In this document: piece after piece, positions 1 to 12,200 of the stretch
How the letters are laid out: each line of letters begins with the position of its first letter
Position numbering within the stretch: the first letter of the stretch is position 1
Assembly (NCBI RefSeq): GCF_958979055.1
Contig: NC_084886.1
Span: 3,491,001-3,555,000 of the forward strand
Length of the DNA: 64,000 bases
Origin: Alnus glutinosa
Taxonomy: Eukaryota > Streptophyta > Magnoliopsida > Fagales > Betulaceae
Direction: 5' to 3'
The notes under the pieces: model-generated
What the model was told of the DNA's origin: nothing
Database searches by the model: none
The model's input: the letters and a program-made list of their open reading frames with translations, nothing else
Made by a program: the position numbers and the translations under genes

Positions 1-2131
1 GGACCAACGGTACAATTATCCCAAAAAAAATTAAAATGTCTAGTATTTTCTTTTTGTGATTATTTGGTGGAGGTGATTCGGTGCATCGCCGGCACAAATC
101 GAATGATGAGGCAAGCGTGCGCATCAACTTGTGTCGAGAGTACTTTTTTAATGTTCCCTATGGTCCAATAGTGGGAATCCAAGATCGCAGACAATATTCG
201 GAATCCTTGGTTTTGACTTGGGGTTGTTTATTACATTTTTCAGGATAAGAATTCTCTGAAAAATAATAAAACTGAATAATTTATTTAAAAATAATGATTA
301 AAATTTAAATTATTCAAAAATAAAATAAATAAATAGATCTGATCTATTAATCCTTAGCACAGAGTTGTCCCTTAAAGTCAAGCAAATAAAGAATGAAATT
401 AATCTGCCTTGAGCTTGACGGTGTGGGGTTGGAGGCTATGTGGCGGCTATATTTGGGTTTTGTGGAAGAGAAAAAGGGAAATATAAAACCACCATAAATG
501 CTCTGATGCACTCATTTTTATGAGTAATGTCATATTTTCACATTTTTTATTTTAAGTTGTATTTTTAAAATCTTCATTAAATTAAACTTCATCTCAAATT
601 GACAAATTAAATAATGATTTTCAAAAAAGTTACAAAAAAAAATAAAATGAAAATTAGTGTAAAAGAGTGAGAATATGTATAACATTACTCTTTTTATAAT
701 CAAATAGATCCTCAATTTTATGGTACATAATCCATTTTATATTCTAATAGGACCTTTGGATTTGTGATGCATATTAGACCGTGTAATACTTAACCGTGTT
801 ACATTCCTTTAAATTTTAAATGACATATAAATATCTTATGCAACAATATATATAGTATCATATTTGTAAAATTTATTATGAACTATAAAATAATTAATCT
901 CTATTTAAATGAAATGATGTATGATCACTTCTTTTTCATCAAGTAAAACCAACCTCTTGGTGATTGCCTGAATGGCAAGGTTGATTGAAATTGGCCGTCA
1001 TCTCCTTCATTTTTTTTTTTTTTTTTTCTGTAGAAAAAAAAAAAGCAAGTTGAATCTAAACTAGGCAAGTTGCAAACTACTCTTTTGACATGAGCACCAT
1101 TCATGAAAATGATTTTAGTAATGTGGGTACCAACTTGCCGCGTGATATTCTGATTGACATTTGAGTCATTGTCAAAGAATTTGTCAATATGCATCTATTT
1201 TAAACATGATAAAAGCCTTCAAAGTGTAACAATTGATATTGCCTTCGTACCTTGCCAGCAAAATGCCAAAAAATATCGAATATGTTAATTGACTTTTGAA
1301 ATTCACCTATCCGAATAACTCGAGACCCGGCTCATATGAACATGATCTTTTAAAATCCTCTCTCAATTGAGTACTCGAATTAAGTATAATTTAGAGATAT
1401 CATTGTCAAACTCAATAATGTACATCTTTACCTCCTTTTTGGGTAACCCGGAAGGAACGACACCTCCTAACTTTTGGAGAAATTTGGTGCAGCTTGTGAA
1501 TTGAACCACCAGGATCTATAAACAACCATGAAACGTTAGCTAGCGTAAAACGTGGGATTTTTTTTTTTTAATTTTTTTTTTCTCAAGTCTTTATTATGGT
1601 GATTGACTTTTTAGTGTCTTTTTGGTGGCGTGATTCACAATTACGCTTTAATTACTCTTTGGTCCACTTGGTAGTCGCCACAACTGTTTTACACGCGTGG
1701 TCAAGTTGACCGTAGTTTCGTTTTTTTTATCTGTTGCGTGCTCCAGACTCCACTTGATCTAGCGCCGTTCTGTCTTCTGTGGGAATTAATTTCACGGCGA
1801 CAGAAATTTTGAAGCAGAACATGGCATGGTTGGCGAGAATTAATCCTTTTAATATAAAAAATTAATTAATTTTAAAAATAAAAATACACTTTTCTATTGT
1901 TTCTTTTTTTCCTTTTCGATTGAAATTGATTTTTTTATATTAAAAGGGGGAGAGTAAACGTCATCTCTTTCTATCAATTCTCCATGGTTGGGTTGGGTAT
2001 ATACTTGTTTGAAGTATTATTAGGAGCTTCTCTTTGATTTTATTTTGTTTTTAAGTGTTGGGAACAAAATTATATTTTACTTCTTTTTTTTTTTTTATCA
2101 AAATACACTTTGTTGAAAATAATCTCACTTA
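1..2131. other. AT-rich intergenic DNA, no gene recognised
   Basis: No open frame here resembles a known protein. The stretch is AT-rich with poly-T/poly-A runs (about 1010-1045 and 1558-1580). A short foldback is visible with arms near 1844-1863 and 1929-1947, probably a tiny MITE remnant. Confidence 0.5.
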
Positions 2132-2603
2132 GAGCATTCCTAGTAGCCTCACCAAAATAGTTAAAAATTATTTTTTTCTATTCTGGTGAGCCACTTTATT
2201 AAAATTTTTTCAGCAGCCTTACCATTTTAACTAGTCAATATTCAATATTCTATTTAAATAATAATTTTTCAGATTTTTTTATTATTTCTCTATTTAATAT
2301 TTTTGCAATGAATCTTTCATATCCTTGAAATAAGGACATTATCGTGTGAGAGAGATGGGAGATGGGAGATGGGAGAAGAAAATGAGAGAAAAAATGAAAA
2401 AAGTGTGCTGATCATGTGAGAGATAAAGGTGAAACAAAATTTGGTGAGTGAATATTACTCATCAGAATTGGTGAGTAATTTCACTTATCAAAACTTTTTG
2501 GTTAAAACTGTGAGGCTGGTGGGAGTGGTTTTTTAGTATTTTCATCAAATTGGCTCACCAAAATAACTAAAAAACTATTTTGATGAGGCTACTAGGAATG
2601 CTC
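2132..2603. mobile_element. Tourist-like MITE, copy 1
   Basis: The element starts GAGCATTCCTAGTAGCCTC and ends with the near-exact reverse complement (GAGGCTACTAGGAATGCTC). The terminal inverted repeats continue for about 35 bp. TTA flanks both ends (2129-2131 and 2604-2606), the 3-bp target duplication typical of PIF/Harbinger-derived Tourist MITEs. The inside is AT-rich and non-coding. A relative with the same ends lies at 35464-36136. Confidence 0.8.
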
Positions 2604-2606
2604 TTA

Positions 2607-2941
2607 GTCCGGTCCTACTCAAAGGTCATGGGCCTCCCAAAAAATATTGATTTCAACAAGTAGGCTTCTTTCGATCTTGGCTCATGAAGGGTTACAACTG
2701 GCCTAGGCCACGAAAGCATATATGTTTCTGAAAGTGTATGCATAAAGCAAGTCAGCTGGCTTCCTCCAGTAGAAGGGTCGTGCATATGCGATGTCCGGGT
2801 CTACTACCTACCTAAATATATCTTTAGAGTAGACAAATAGTTGTTTAGCCAGCTTGATAGGAAGCCCTCGTTGAGAGGTTGCTTCTTGGGTTAAATAGCT
2901 TTAGTTAGCAAAGTTATGCCCCAGAAAGAAGTATGGACCTC
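2607..2941. other. Non-coding, LTR-like sequence
   Basis: No open frame was recognised. The composition (higher GC, no coding potential) matches the LTR-like duplicated block that follows, so this is probably part of the same decayed LTR. Confidence 0.3.
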
Positions 2942-5487
2942 GGACCTGTGCGGCGCATCTCTCGAAAAAGAGACCCTTGGGAAAATGCATGATAAGCCAC
3001 CCCCGGATATGTCTATTTCGAGAGATACGTAATCTGTTTCATACTTGGATCTAGCCCCGAAAATGAACATGTCCTGGGCCCAAAGTTCGACTTCCTCTAC
3101 TTAGTATTGGGAAGACGGTGTCCCATAAACCAGGGTGTCAACATGGCCGTCAAGATCAAAGGAGATGGCTAGGTCGCAATCACGAATAATCCTGTATCGT
3201 TTACAATCTCGAAAACCTGGTCAGAATCTTACTCCATAACAAATACGGAAATAACCTCAATTCGGGTATGATAATTATTCCTAGTCCAAATCAAGCTCTG
3301 GCATCATTCCTTGGACAAGCTAGGGATGAAACTTTGATTCAGGTTTTTTTCACCTTCAAGCCTATAAATATGCCCTTATACCAGATACGAGACTTAGATT
3401 GAGTTACTGAGGATTTAGCATATTATTTTCTCAAAATTTGACTTAGGCACCGGAGTGAGACTCGCCGGCACCCCGACGAGTTCTCTTGACTTTATTTGTT
3501 TTGCAGTGATCGGAAGAATGCAATAACCATAAAAGAAAGCGTTGTCCACGCCATACCGAAAATTGTTCTAAAGAATGCAAAGATCATATAAAAATGTGAT
3601 GTCCATGCCATACCGGGGTGGTGACACAGTGTGACCCGCACTAGGTCTCACGGTAACCCAACCGTGGGTCACCAGACCCATAGCAAGGGTCACCACTAGA
3701 CCCACTGCGAGGTCACCACCAGACACGACCGGGTCTGGCTGTGACCCATCATGGGTCTTGTGTTTTTTTTTAAAAAAAAATAAAAAATAAAAAATGTTGA
3801 AATTAAGGGTAAATTTAGAAATTTTTCATGGGTATAAAAGGTAATTTCACCCATTTTGCTGCTTGATTTAACGTCAAACCCTAACAAATGTGGGGCATTA
3901 CATAAAATTAGAAGTTTGATGGGTTAAATTGAGAGTTTTTTAAACGTTAGTGAGTCATTTCAAACGAGTGACAGTTCATATGGATTTTGTGAAGTTTCCC
4001 CTTATTTTTTTATTTTGTAAATGTTACATTGAATTCGAAAAAATGATGGTAAGAGAGCGAGTTTCATATTGTTGTTTTTTGAACAAGGAATGACAATTTT
4101 TAGTTTACTCTATTTTTCATTTGGTACTTTCTTTTTCTTTTTCTTTGTGTGTGTGTGTGTTATGCAACATTGTTTACTTGCTTAATTGATGGACAACATT
4201 GACCCTGGACCCGTGCGGCGCATCTCTCGAAAAAGAGCCCATAAAAGCTTGATAAGCCACCCCTGAATATGGCTATTTCTAGAGATATGTGATCGGCAGC
4301 ATACCCAGATCTAGCCTCGAGAATGAACATGTCCTGGGGGCCCATAGTTCGACTTCCTCTACTGAGTATCGCGAAGGTGTCCTGAAAACTGAGGTGTCAA
4401 CATGGCCATCAAGATTAAAGGAGATAGTTAGGTCGCAATCACGGATAATCCCGTATCGTATGTGATCTCGAAAATCCGGTCAGAGTCTTACTCCATGACC
4501 AATAGGGAAATAATCTCGATTCGGGTATGATAATTATTCCTAGTCCAAATCAAGCTCTAGCATCATTCCTTGGATAGGCTAGGGACGAAACTCTAATTCA
4601 GGTTTTTCTCCACCTTCTAGCCTATAAATAGGCCCTTATACTAGGTACAAGACTTAGATTGAGCATATTATTTCCTCAAAAGTTGACTTAGACACCGGAG
4701 TAAGACCTGTCGGCACCCAACGAGTTCTCTTGACTTTATTTGTTTTGCAGTGATTGGAATAATGCAAGAACCATTGAAGAACGTATTGTCCACGCCATAC
4801 CAAAAATTGTTCTAAAGAATGCAAAGACCATCGAAGAACGTGATGTCCACGCCATACCGGAGTGGTGACACAACGTGACCCGCACTGGGTCTCATGGTGA
4901 CCCAGCCATGGGTCACCAGACCCATAGAGAGGGTCGCCACTAGACCCACTGCAGGGTCACCACCAAACACGACGAGGTCTAGCGATGACCCAAGTTGGGC
5001 TAGCGTGACCCATCGTGGGTCTTGTGTGTTTTTTTTTTAATGTTTTTTTTTAAAAAAATTAAGGGTAAATTTAGAATTTTATAATTTTTTCAATGGCATA
5101 AAAGGTCATTTCACCCCTTTTGCTGTTTGATTTAACATCAAACCCTAACGGATGGGGGACATTACATCAAATTAGAAGTTCGATGGGTTAAATTGAGAGT
5201 TTTTTAAACGTTAGGAGGATCATTTTAAAACGAGTGAAAGTTTATGGGGATTTTGTGAAGTTTCCCCTTATTTTATTTTATTTATTTTTATTTTGTAAAT
5301 GTTACATTGAATTCGAAAAAATGATGGTAAGAGAGAGAGTTTCATATCGTTTTTTTTTTAACAAAGTATGACAATTTTTTAGTTTACACTATTTTTCATT
5401 TAGTACTTTTTTCTTTCTTTTTGTGTGTGTGTGTGTGTGTGTGTCATGCAACATTGTTTACTTGCTTAATTGATGGACAACATTGAC
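2942..5487. repeat. Tandem duplication of ~1.27 kb LTR-like DNA
   Basis: Two head-to-tail copies run from about 2942-4202 and 4207-5487. Both begin near GTGCGGCGCATCTCTCG and end with a (GT)n tract followed by GCTTAATTGATGGACAACAT. Each copy has a TATA-like CCTATAAATA (near 3360 and 4620) and then a stretch resembling the R/U5 part of plant Ty3/gypsy LTRs (GACTTAGGCACCGGAGT in the first copy, GACTTAGACACCGGAGT in the second). The copies differ by many substitutions and small indels, so the duplication is old. No gag or pol coding is present. The LTR assignment rests on overall appearance. Confidence 0.6.
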
Positions 5488-5531
5488 ATTTAAGTTTTTA
5501 TTATGTATTTGAAATGCATTTGTTTCTTTTT

Positions 5532-5587
5532 GTCAGAGCACTGCCCTGTCAAGGCGAAAGCTACGGGCTCGAGCCCCTTCAGTCCCG
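5532..5587 (+). pseudogene. trnD-GUC: Truncated plastid trnD-GUC in nuclear plastid DNA (NUPT)
   Basis: The 56 bases match the 3' three quarters of the plastid tRNA-Asp gene. They include the D-loop end, the anticodon arm with GTC (context CCTGTCAAGG), the T arm (GGGCTCGAGCCCC) and the acceptor end CAGTCCCG. About the first 18 bases are missing, and a few substitutions break pairs. The following bases (ACGGATCCAAATCCAAT, then an A run and sequence to about 5645) also look like the plastid trnD downstream spacer, so the insert extends past the tRNA. It cannot form a working tRNA. Confidence 0.8.
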
Positions 5588-5818
5588 ACGGATCCAAATC
5601 CAATAAAAAAAATACACCAATTCATCTATGCATTTGCTGTGAAAAGGAGAACAAAACAAATAGAGTCAATGTAAAATTATCATCAATCGAATCACTGTTC
5701 GAGACCCAAGATTCTACTTTATCATCAATCCAATCACCTTTTATGTTTTTTATTTTTCTTATCAATAAATAGATCTCTTTACTTGTATGACTTAAATGTC
5801 TCGTATTTCTCAAAAAAG

Positions 5819-6353
5819 TAGGGGTGGGCATTGGTTCGGTAGTCGGTTAACCGACTTTTGTCGGAATGCATTCGGTTAATTTATTTCGGTTAAGCGGTCG
5901 GTTCAAGTTGGTTAAGCGGTTAATAGGCGGTCGGTTAAGTCGGTAAAGCGGTTAATATGCGGTCGGTTAAGTTGGCAAAACGGTTAATAGGTGGTCGGTT
6001 AAATCGGTTAATATTCGGTTAACATGGGTAATGAAACGACGTCGTTTTGATTTTTTAAAGGGAAAAAAATAGGATCAAACGTTTCGTTTTTACTAAAACG
6101 ACGTCGTTTCGTTTTATGTCGGTTCGGTTAATCGGTTCGAAATCAACGGCGGTTCGGTTACTGCTTAAACGGCGGTTCGGTTCGGTTACTGCTTAAAAAG
6201 GCGGCTCGGTTCGACTCAGTTACCAAACCAGCTTTTGGAATAAAATTTTATACCGACTACCGAACCAAAAATTAGTCGGTAAAGTGGGTAGGCGGTCGAT
6301 GGTGGTTCGGTAAGCGGTCAGTAGGTGGTAGGCGGATAATTTGCCCACCCCTA
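5819..6353. mobile_element. Non-autonomous hAT element, copy 1
   Basis: The 535-bp element starts TAGGGGTGGGCA and ends TGCCCACCCCTA. A perfect 8-bp target duplication CAAAAAAG lies at 5811-5818 and 6354-6361, as expected for hAT transposons. The interior has no transposase. It is a dense array of CGGTTAAG and CGGTTCGG motifs, plus two AAACGACGTCGTTT-type palindromes about 50 bp apart. The element at 59291-60370 belongs to the same family. Confidence 0.88.
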
Positions 6354-6361
6354 CAAAAAAG

Positions 6362-7045
6362 TGATTGGATTGATGGGGTTTGGTATGATACTTACAAGAT
6401 CGATGAGATTGATATTCAAATATTTCTTCTTAGAATATATTAAATACAAAATTAAGGGTTCCAGTGGTAGCTTATTAATTAATATAAGAAATATTAATTA
6501 ATATAAGAAATTAGCAGGCCCTGAGTGATATTATGTTATTTTTATGGGATTTTATCAAATATGTTTATGAGTAGCTTATTAATTAATATAAGAAATTAGC
6601 GGGCCTTGAGTGATATTATGTTATTTTTATTGTTATAAATATTTGAACGACTCGTTTAGGTACTTATAAGATTGTTAAAGTTGGGTTTTATAATAGGTAT
6701 AGTTAAAAGGTTTTTATATTGCCAAAAAAGTTTGGCTTCAAAGGAGTGCATGTATAGTAAGTAATGTGTTGTTTTTTCTTATAAAGTAATGAGATGTTGG
6801 TTGTACTATAAACATTTTAGTTATTTTTCAACCAATCAGGTCGGATCTTGTTGTTCATGTTTGTGTTTTTGAGTTCTCAATATTCTTGAGACAATTTTTA
6901 TTTTATTTTTTCCTAATAGAACCACCAACATTATTTTATTTACAAATTTAGTAAGCTAATTGGAATTAGGTATCAACATTCTCATACTTTTAAACTTCAT
7001 AAATTTATAAATTTATTAGATATATGGATTTATGCTCTTAAATAA

Positions 7046-7083
<38 letters not shown>

Positions 7084-7122
7084 TAGAAACTTATGCCATT
7101 GCAATAATAATAATGAAATTAT
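6362..7122. repeat. Intergenic DNA with ~70-bp direct repeat and (TA)n tract
   Basis: No gene was recognised. A segment containing TAGCTTATTAATTAATATAA and a stretch ending near TGATATTATGTTATTTTTAT occurs twice, at about 6465-6545 and 6572-6640. A (TA)n microsatellite occupies 7051-7081. Confidence 0.6.
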
Positions 7123-7938
7123 TAGGGTTGACAATTTTTTACACGACTTGTGAATTCAGAACAAACAATATGAAGTTATAAGGGTTGGGTTTGGGCTAAA
7201 TGGGTCGGTTCATAAGTTGACCCGACAACCCGTTATATATATAAAAAGAAGATGGAAAAAAGAAAGAAGAAGAAAAAAACATGAAAGTGCAAATGTGAAA
7301 CATCACCAATGACTATCCATCTCTACTAAGCCACTCGTGACTCTCCTCTCCAACGCAGCTCGTTCGAAAGGTAATCCCTTAATATGTAGACTTCCAAACT
7401 AACTCGAACACAAAGACATATTCCTAGTAATCCCTTTCCGGCCTCGATTTCTCTTGTTCATTGACTTCTCCATCCAATTTAGATTCTTCAGTGCATGCCA
7501 ACTGCGTCTTCTTTTGTTTCGTAACAGATTTATAATAAAATTTGTAATTTGTGAATTTTTGGATGTAAATCGCTTCGGATGATTGAATGTAAAAGGAAGG
7601 GGTTTGGTAGTGTGTGTGATGGGCAAATCATAGAGTTTGGTCGATGAAAGATTTGAAGTATATATATATATATATATATTTTAAAAAAAAAAGATTCAGG
7701 TCAGATGAGTCGTTTCAACCCAGCGCGACTCGTATGCTAAACGGGTTAATCATGTCGTGTTAGGTTACCTAGTAAATTAACGAGTCATATTCGGGTTTTG
7801 GGTGTCAACCCGTTTAGCTAATTGTGTCGGGTTTAAATTGACCTTAAACGGGTAGCTAATTGTGTCGGGTTTAAATTGACCTTAAACGGGTTGCCAGGTC
7901 AACCGAACCTGGCACACCAACCCGTTTTGCCAGCCCTA
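7123..7938. mobile_element. hAT-like element remnant
   Basis: The ends are TAGGGTTGACAA on the left and TTGCCAGCCCTA on the right, an imperfect inverted pair of the TAGGGCTGGCAA type seen in plant hAT elements. The interior is rich in GGGTT and CGGGTT motifs. A ~40-bp tandem duplication (GTGTCGGGTTTAAATTGACC, near 7820-7890) and a (TA)n run near 7660 are also present. No matching 8-bp flank was found and there is no transposase, so it is old or its limits are slightly wrong. Confidence 0.55.
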
Positions 7939-7964
7939 CTCAATCTACCACCTAATTTATAATA

Positions 7965-8179
7965 GGGATAACTACACTTCACCCCCCTGATTTATCCACG
8001 GTGTGGCGATTTACCCCCCAATGTACAAAAATTGGTACATGACCCCCCCGAACTTGCTAGCGTGTAACGAAATGGACCTTCCGTCCAGTCGCCCGTTATT
8101 TTGGACGGCAAGTCGGTCACGTGCAAGTCACGTGACCGTTTCAGACAGAAATTCTACCCAAAATACCCCCGCCTCACCT
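7965..8179 (+). repeat. MULE left terminal inverted repeat
   Basis: It begins GGGATAACTACACTTCACCC and matches the reverse complement of 15039-15252 with a handful of mismatches and one single-base indel. It contains a CACGTG palindrome pair around 8118-8142 that could serve transposase or host factor binding. A 63-codon frame crossing the repeat has a counterpart at the other end and is not a gene. Confidence 0.95.
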
Positions 8180-9225
8180 ATCGTTTGGATTTAGACATTT
8201 CGTGCGTGAGGTCCCCACTTCCACTTAGCACGGACGGCTACTTTCGAAGGTTCTACACGAACTGACCCACCCACAACCTGTCGCCGAAATCCATACCGCT
8301 CAACTCGTTCATAATCGTTGTTAAATAAAGGTTAGTGGTTTTTTAATGGAGAAAGTTTTTTTTTTTGGTAGGCGATTTGGGGGGGTTTTGTTAATCTAGG
8401 GTTTCGGATTTGGGGGTTTTTGTTAATTTAGGGTTGTCGGCTTTGGGGTTTTTGTTAATGTTGTTTGTTTAGTCTCATTTTTAATGTAGAAATTGACTGC
8501 AATTTGGATATAAAAAAATGTTAGGGTTTGTCGGGATTTGGGGGTTTCGCTTACAGTATGTGTTTTTTAATCATTTGTGGTCTCGATTTGTATCCTTTTT
8601 TGCTTTGTTTGTTGTCTGCCGAAAACATAATTGGTTTGTTAAAGTGCATTGGGTTTGATTTGTTAAAGTGCATTGGGTCCCGATTTGTATCCTTTTTGTT
8701 GTTTTTTACTAATTTATATGCAGTGGGGTCCCGATTTGTATCATTTTTTGATTTGTTTGTTGTCTGCCGAGAACCTAATTGGTTTGTTTTGTTTATATGC
8801 ATTGGGTTTGGTTTATATGCATTGGGTCCCATGTGGTTTGTTTTGTTTACACCTTATATATGCAGTGAAGTCCCAATGCACTATTTTTTTGCAATTGATT
8901 TTGGAGCATTATTGGGTCCTTATTTAATATGTCTCTGCATTGGTTAATATGTATGTGTACCTATCAAATATATTTTTTTGCATATTAGTTGCACTATTTT
9001 TTTGGAGCACTATTTGTTTTGCATGTTACTACTTTATATGCAGTGGGGTCCCGATTGCAGTTGTGCTTTGCATATTAGTTGCAGTGCCTTATTATTGTGG
9101 TCCCCTTGTCCCATGCATAATATATTTTTTTGTTTGCATGTGTAGAATGAAGCTAGTCTTTGAGATTTATTATTGTGGTCCCCTTGTCCCATGCATAATA
9201 TATTTTTTTTGTTTGCATGTGTAGA
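8180..9225. repeat. MULE leader: motif repeats and a 77-bp duplication around the start codon
   Basis: This is the non-coding stretch between the repeat end and the transposase. A motif TGGGGTCCCGATTTGTATC (with TGCATTGGGTCC variants) recurs about six times between 8640 and 9060. From about 9091 to 9245 a 77-bp unit is duplicated in tandem. Each unit carries the same GTAGAATGAAGCTAGTCTTT sequence, so the transposase start is present twice. The upstream copy (ATG near 9148) opens a 25-codon frame that stops just before the functional ATG. Confidence 0.7.
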
Positions 9226-12200
9226 ATGAAGCTAGTCTTTGAGATAAACTATGGGGGTAGGTTTGACAGAAAATATGGATGTATTTATGTGGGGGGTCAA
9301 GTGGATGTCCATCCGGATAACGTTGATAGTGATGATGTGTCATTTGTCCTGATAGAGTCTATAGTGGGACAATATGGGTATAGTCCAGGTGATTTGATTT
9401 ACTTTAGGGACCCTACCAAAGATCTAGTGGATGGTCTACAACTAATATCCTCGGATTATGATGTAGCTTATATGGTTGCCAAACATGTGGATACTCATAA
9501 TGTAGTCCTTTATATTGTTTCTTTCCAAAATGATAGAGGTGGGGATGGGGAAGATTTGGAAAATAATGAAGAGGGAGATGATGGAGGTAGGGTTGATTTA
9601 AATGATCCATGGTGGGATGATAAAATTAGTGATGATGACGATGTTTTTGAAGATTATCTGGTGGATAGTGCTGGCCCCTCAAAAATGCCAGAAACTGATG
9701 AGGGCGTGGAGGGTGATGGGGAGGATGGGGATGGGGATGGAGATGGTGGTGATGGTGATGGTACTAAGGTTGAGGGTGGGGGTGAGAGTGGGGGTACTTT
9801 GGGTGATGATGATGGCCAGAGTAGGCCATCTAGTATAAAAATGTCATTGTTTGAAGATGTTAAGGTGGATGAGAATGACTCTGAGATTGGTAGAAGTGAC
9901 ATCCTATTGTCACCAGTACCTGTCAGTGATGAAGAGGATGGTGGGACTTCATGTGGGACTTCATCTCACCCTGATGTGGAGTTCCATGAAGTTGACATTG
10001 TCAATCCAAACCTGAAGCTTAGAATGAAGTTCGCTAACATTCAACTATTTAGAGAAGCTGTTAAGCAATACAATGTGAGAAGGGGAAAGGACATAAGGTT
10101 TGAGAAAAATGAAAGAGCCAAGTGTGTAGCTGTGTGTAGAGATCCAGGTTGTGGTTATAGAGTGTATGGTAGACAGATGGCGACTGAGGCCTCATTTGAA
10201 ATAAGGTCCTTAAGACCTACACATTCTTGTACTCGAGTATACAAGAGCTCAATTGTCAATTCGAGGTGGATAGCAGATAAACTTTATGATAAGTTTAAGG
10301 TTCAACCAGACATGCCACTGCGAGTGATACAAGATGAAGTCAAGAGGAAATGGAATGTTGAAGTCAGTAGGAGTCAAATGTATAGGGGTAGGAAGAAGGC
10401 AGAAAAGAAGATATACGGTTGTCTGGGTGAACAGTATGGCAGGCTGTGGGATTACTGTGAGACTTTAAGGCGTACTAACCCGGGTAGCTGTGTAGTGATG
10501 AAGGTTGAAAGACCAAACCCTAATTTGCCTGCTAAGTTTCAGAGACTCTACTTGTCCCTTGCAGCCATGGAGAATGGGTTCTTGGAAGGTTGTAGGCCTG
10601 TCATAGGCCTAGACGGGTGCTTTCTAAAAGGACCTTACAAGGGAATGCTACTGGCTGCGATTGGTCGAGATGCCAACAACAACATGTACCCAATTGCAAT
10701 CGCCGTTGTAGAATCTGAGACAAAAGACAGTTGGACCTGGTTCCTGGAGTGCCTTGTTTCAGATCTTGGTCATCATGAGAGGCACACTGCTCCTACATTC
10801 ATTTCTGATCAGCAAAAGGTTAGTTATATTACTTGCATAATTTTACATATTACTTTTAGCTATTTTTTTTTTCTACATATAAACTTACCCATTTTGCACA
10901 TTGGACTGATGTAGGGTCTTGTGCCAAGTTTTGATGTTGTTATGCCAATGGCGGATCACCGAATCTGTGTAAGGCATTTATATGCCAACTTTCGAGATAA
11001 AGGATTTCGGGGGGTGGCCTTGAAGGAATTGTTGTGGAAGGCAGCATCGGCATATACTGAGGTCGAGTTCAGATTTCAGATGGAAGAGATGAAGAAAGTC
11101 AGTCCTGATGCCTTTGACTACCTAGACAAGATTGACCCCAGCGGATGGTCGAGAGCATGGTTCAGTGACTATCCTAAATGTGACCTCCTTGTCAACAATA
11201 TATGCGAGTGTTTCAACTCATACATCCTGAAGGCAGGTGACAAGCCAATTCTGACGATGCTTGAGATGATTAGGAAGCAGCTCATGAGAAGGTACCAACT
11301 TAAAAGAGATGGCATCAACAAATTGAAGGGCAAGTTGTGCCCTAGAATTGTTGAGAAGCTTGAGGCCATTGGTGAGGCTGCATCGGACTGCCTATCCCGT
11401 TTTGCTGGTGATGGCATATTTGAAGTAGAGCAGGGAAGAAGGCAATATGCTGTGGATTGAGGAGGAGGACATGTGGTTGCAGACAATGGGAGGTGACTGG
11501 GATCCCATGTGCACATGTACATTCTGCCATAACATTTCATGGGCATAAACCGGAGGATTATGTAGATTCATGTGTATAGCATTGAGATGTACAAGAAGGC
11601 TTATGCTCCCATCATATATTCAATGCCTAGTGAGGAACAGTGGGCAAAGACTGCGCATGATGTATTGGATCCGCCTAGATCAAGAAAGATGCCAGGCAGA
11701 CCTCGAAAGGCCAGGGTAAGAGGTCCTGATGAGTCGAGAGTTCCTCAGAATCCTTATAGAATGAGAAAGTTTGGATTGAAGGGTAGATGTGGGATTTGCA
11801 AGCTGGTTGGACACAACAACAGGACCTGTCCAATGAAGAAGGACCAGCCCTCGACAGAAGTTGATTTGCCTACTCCACCCCCAGCTAGTTTGCCCACTCC
11901 ACCCTCAACAAGTGTAAGTCTCACTAACCAATATAGTTGTATAGTAGTTGATGTGCTATTAATGTATTATTTGATGTGTTATTAATGTTGGCCTTCAGAC
12001 CCAAAGCGTTGGATGTAGCAGTAGTACAAGGGAAGGTGCACAACCAGCCTCCAACAGTCGAAGGGGGGGTGCACAACCAGCCCCCAACAGTCGAAGGGGG
12101 GGTGTACAACCAGCCCCCAACAGTCGAAGGGGGGGTGCACAACCAGCCCTCAAAAGGACTATTACTGGTGCTACACAGCAACCCACTGCCACTGCCCCAC

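Noticed and set aside
8528-8947. 139-codon frame in the MULE leader
   Set aside because: It is made of repeated TGGGGTCCCGATTTGTATC units with a hydrophobic low-complexity translation, and other frames are open too.
9654-9902. Minus-strand Ser/Pro-rich frame
   Set aside because: It is the complement of the acidic Gly/Asp linker of the transposase.
11169-11546. Minus-strand frame across transposase exon 2
   Set aside because: It is antisense to conserved MULE coding sequence.
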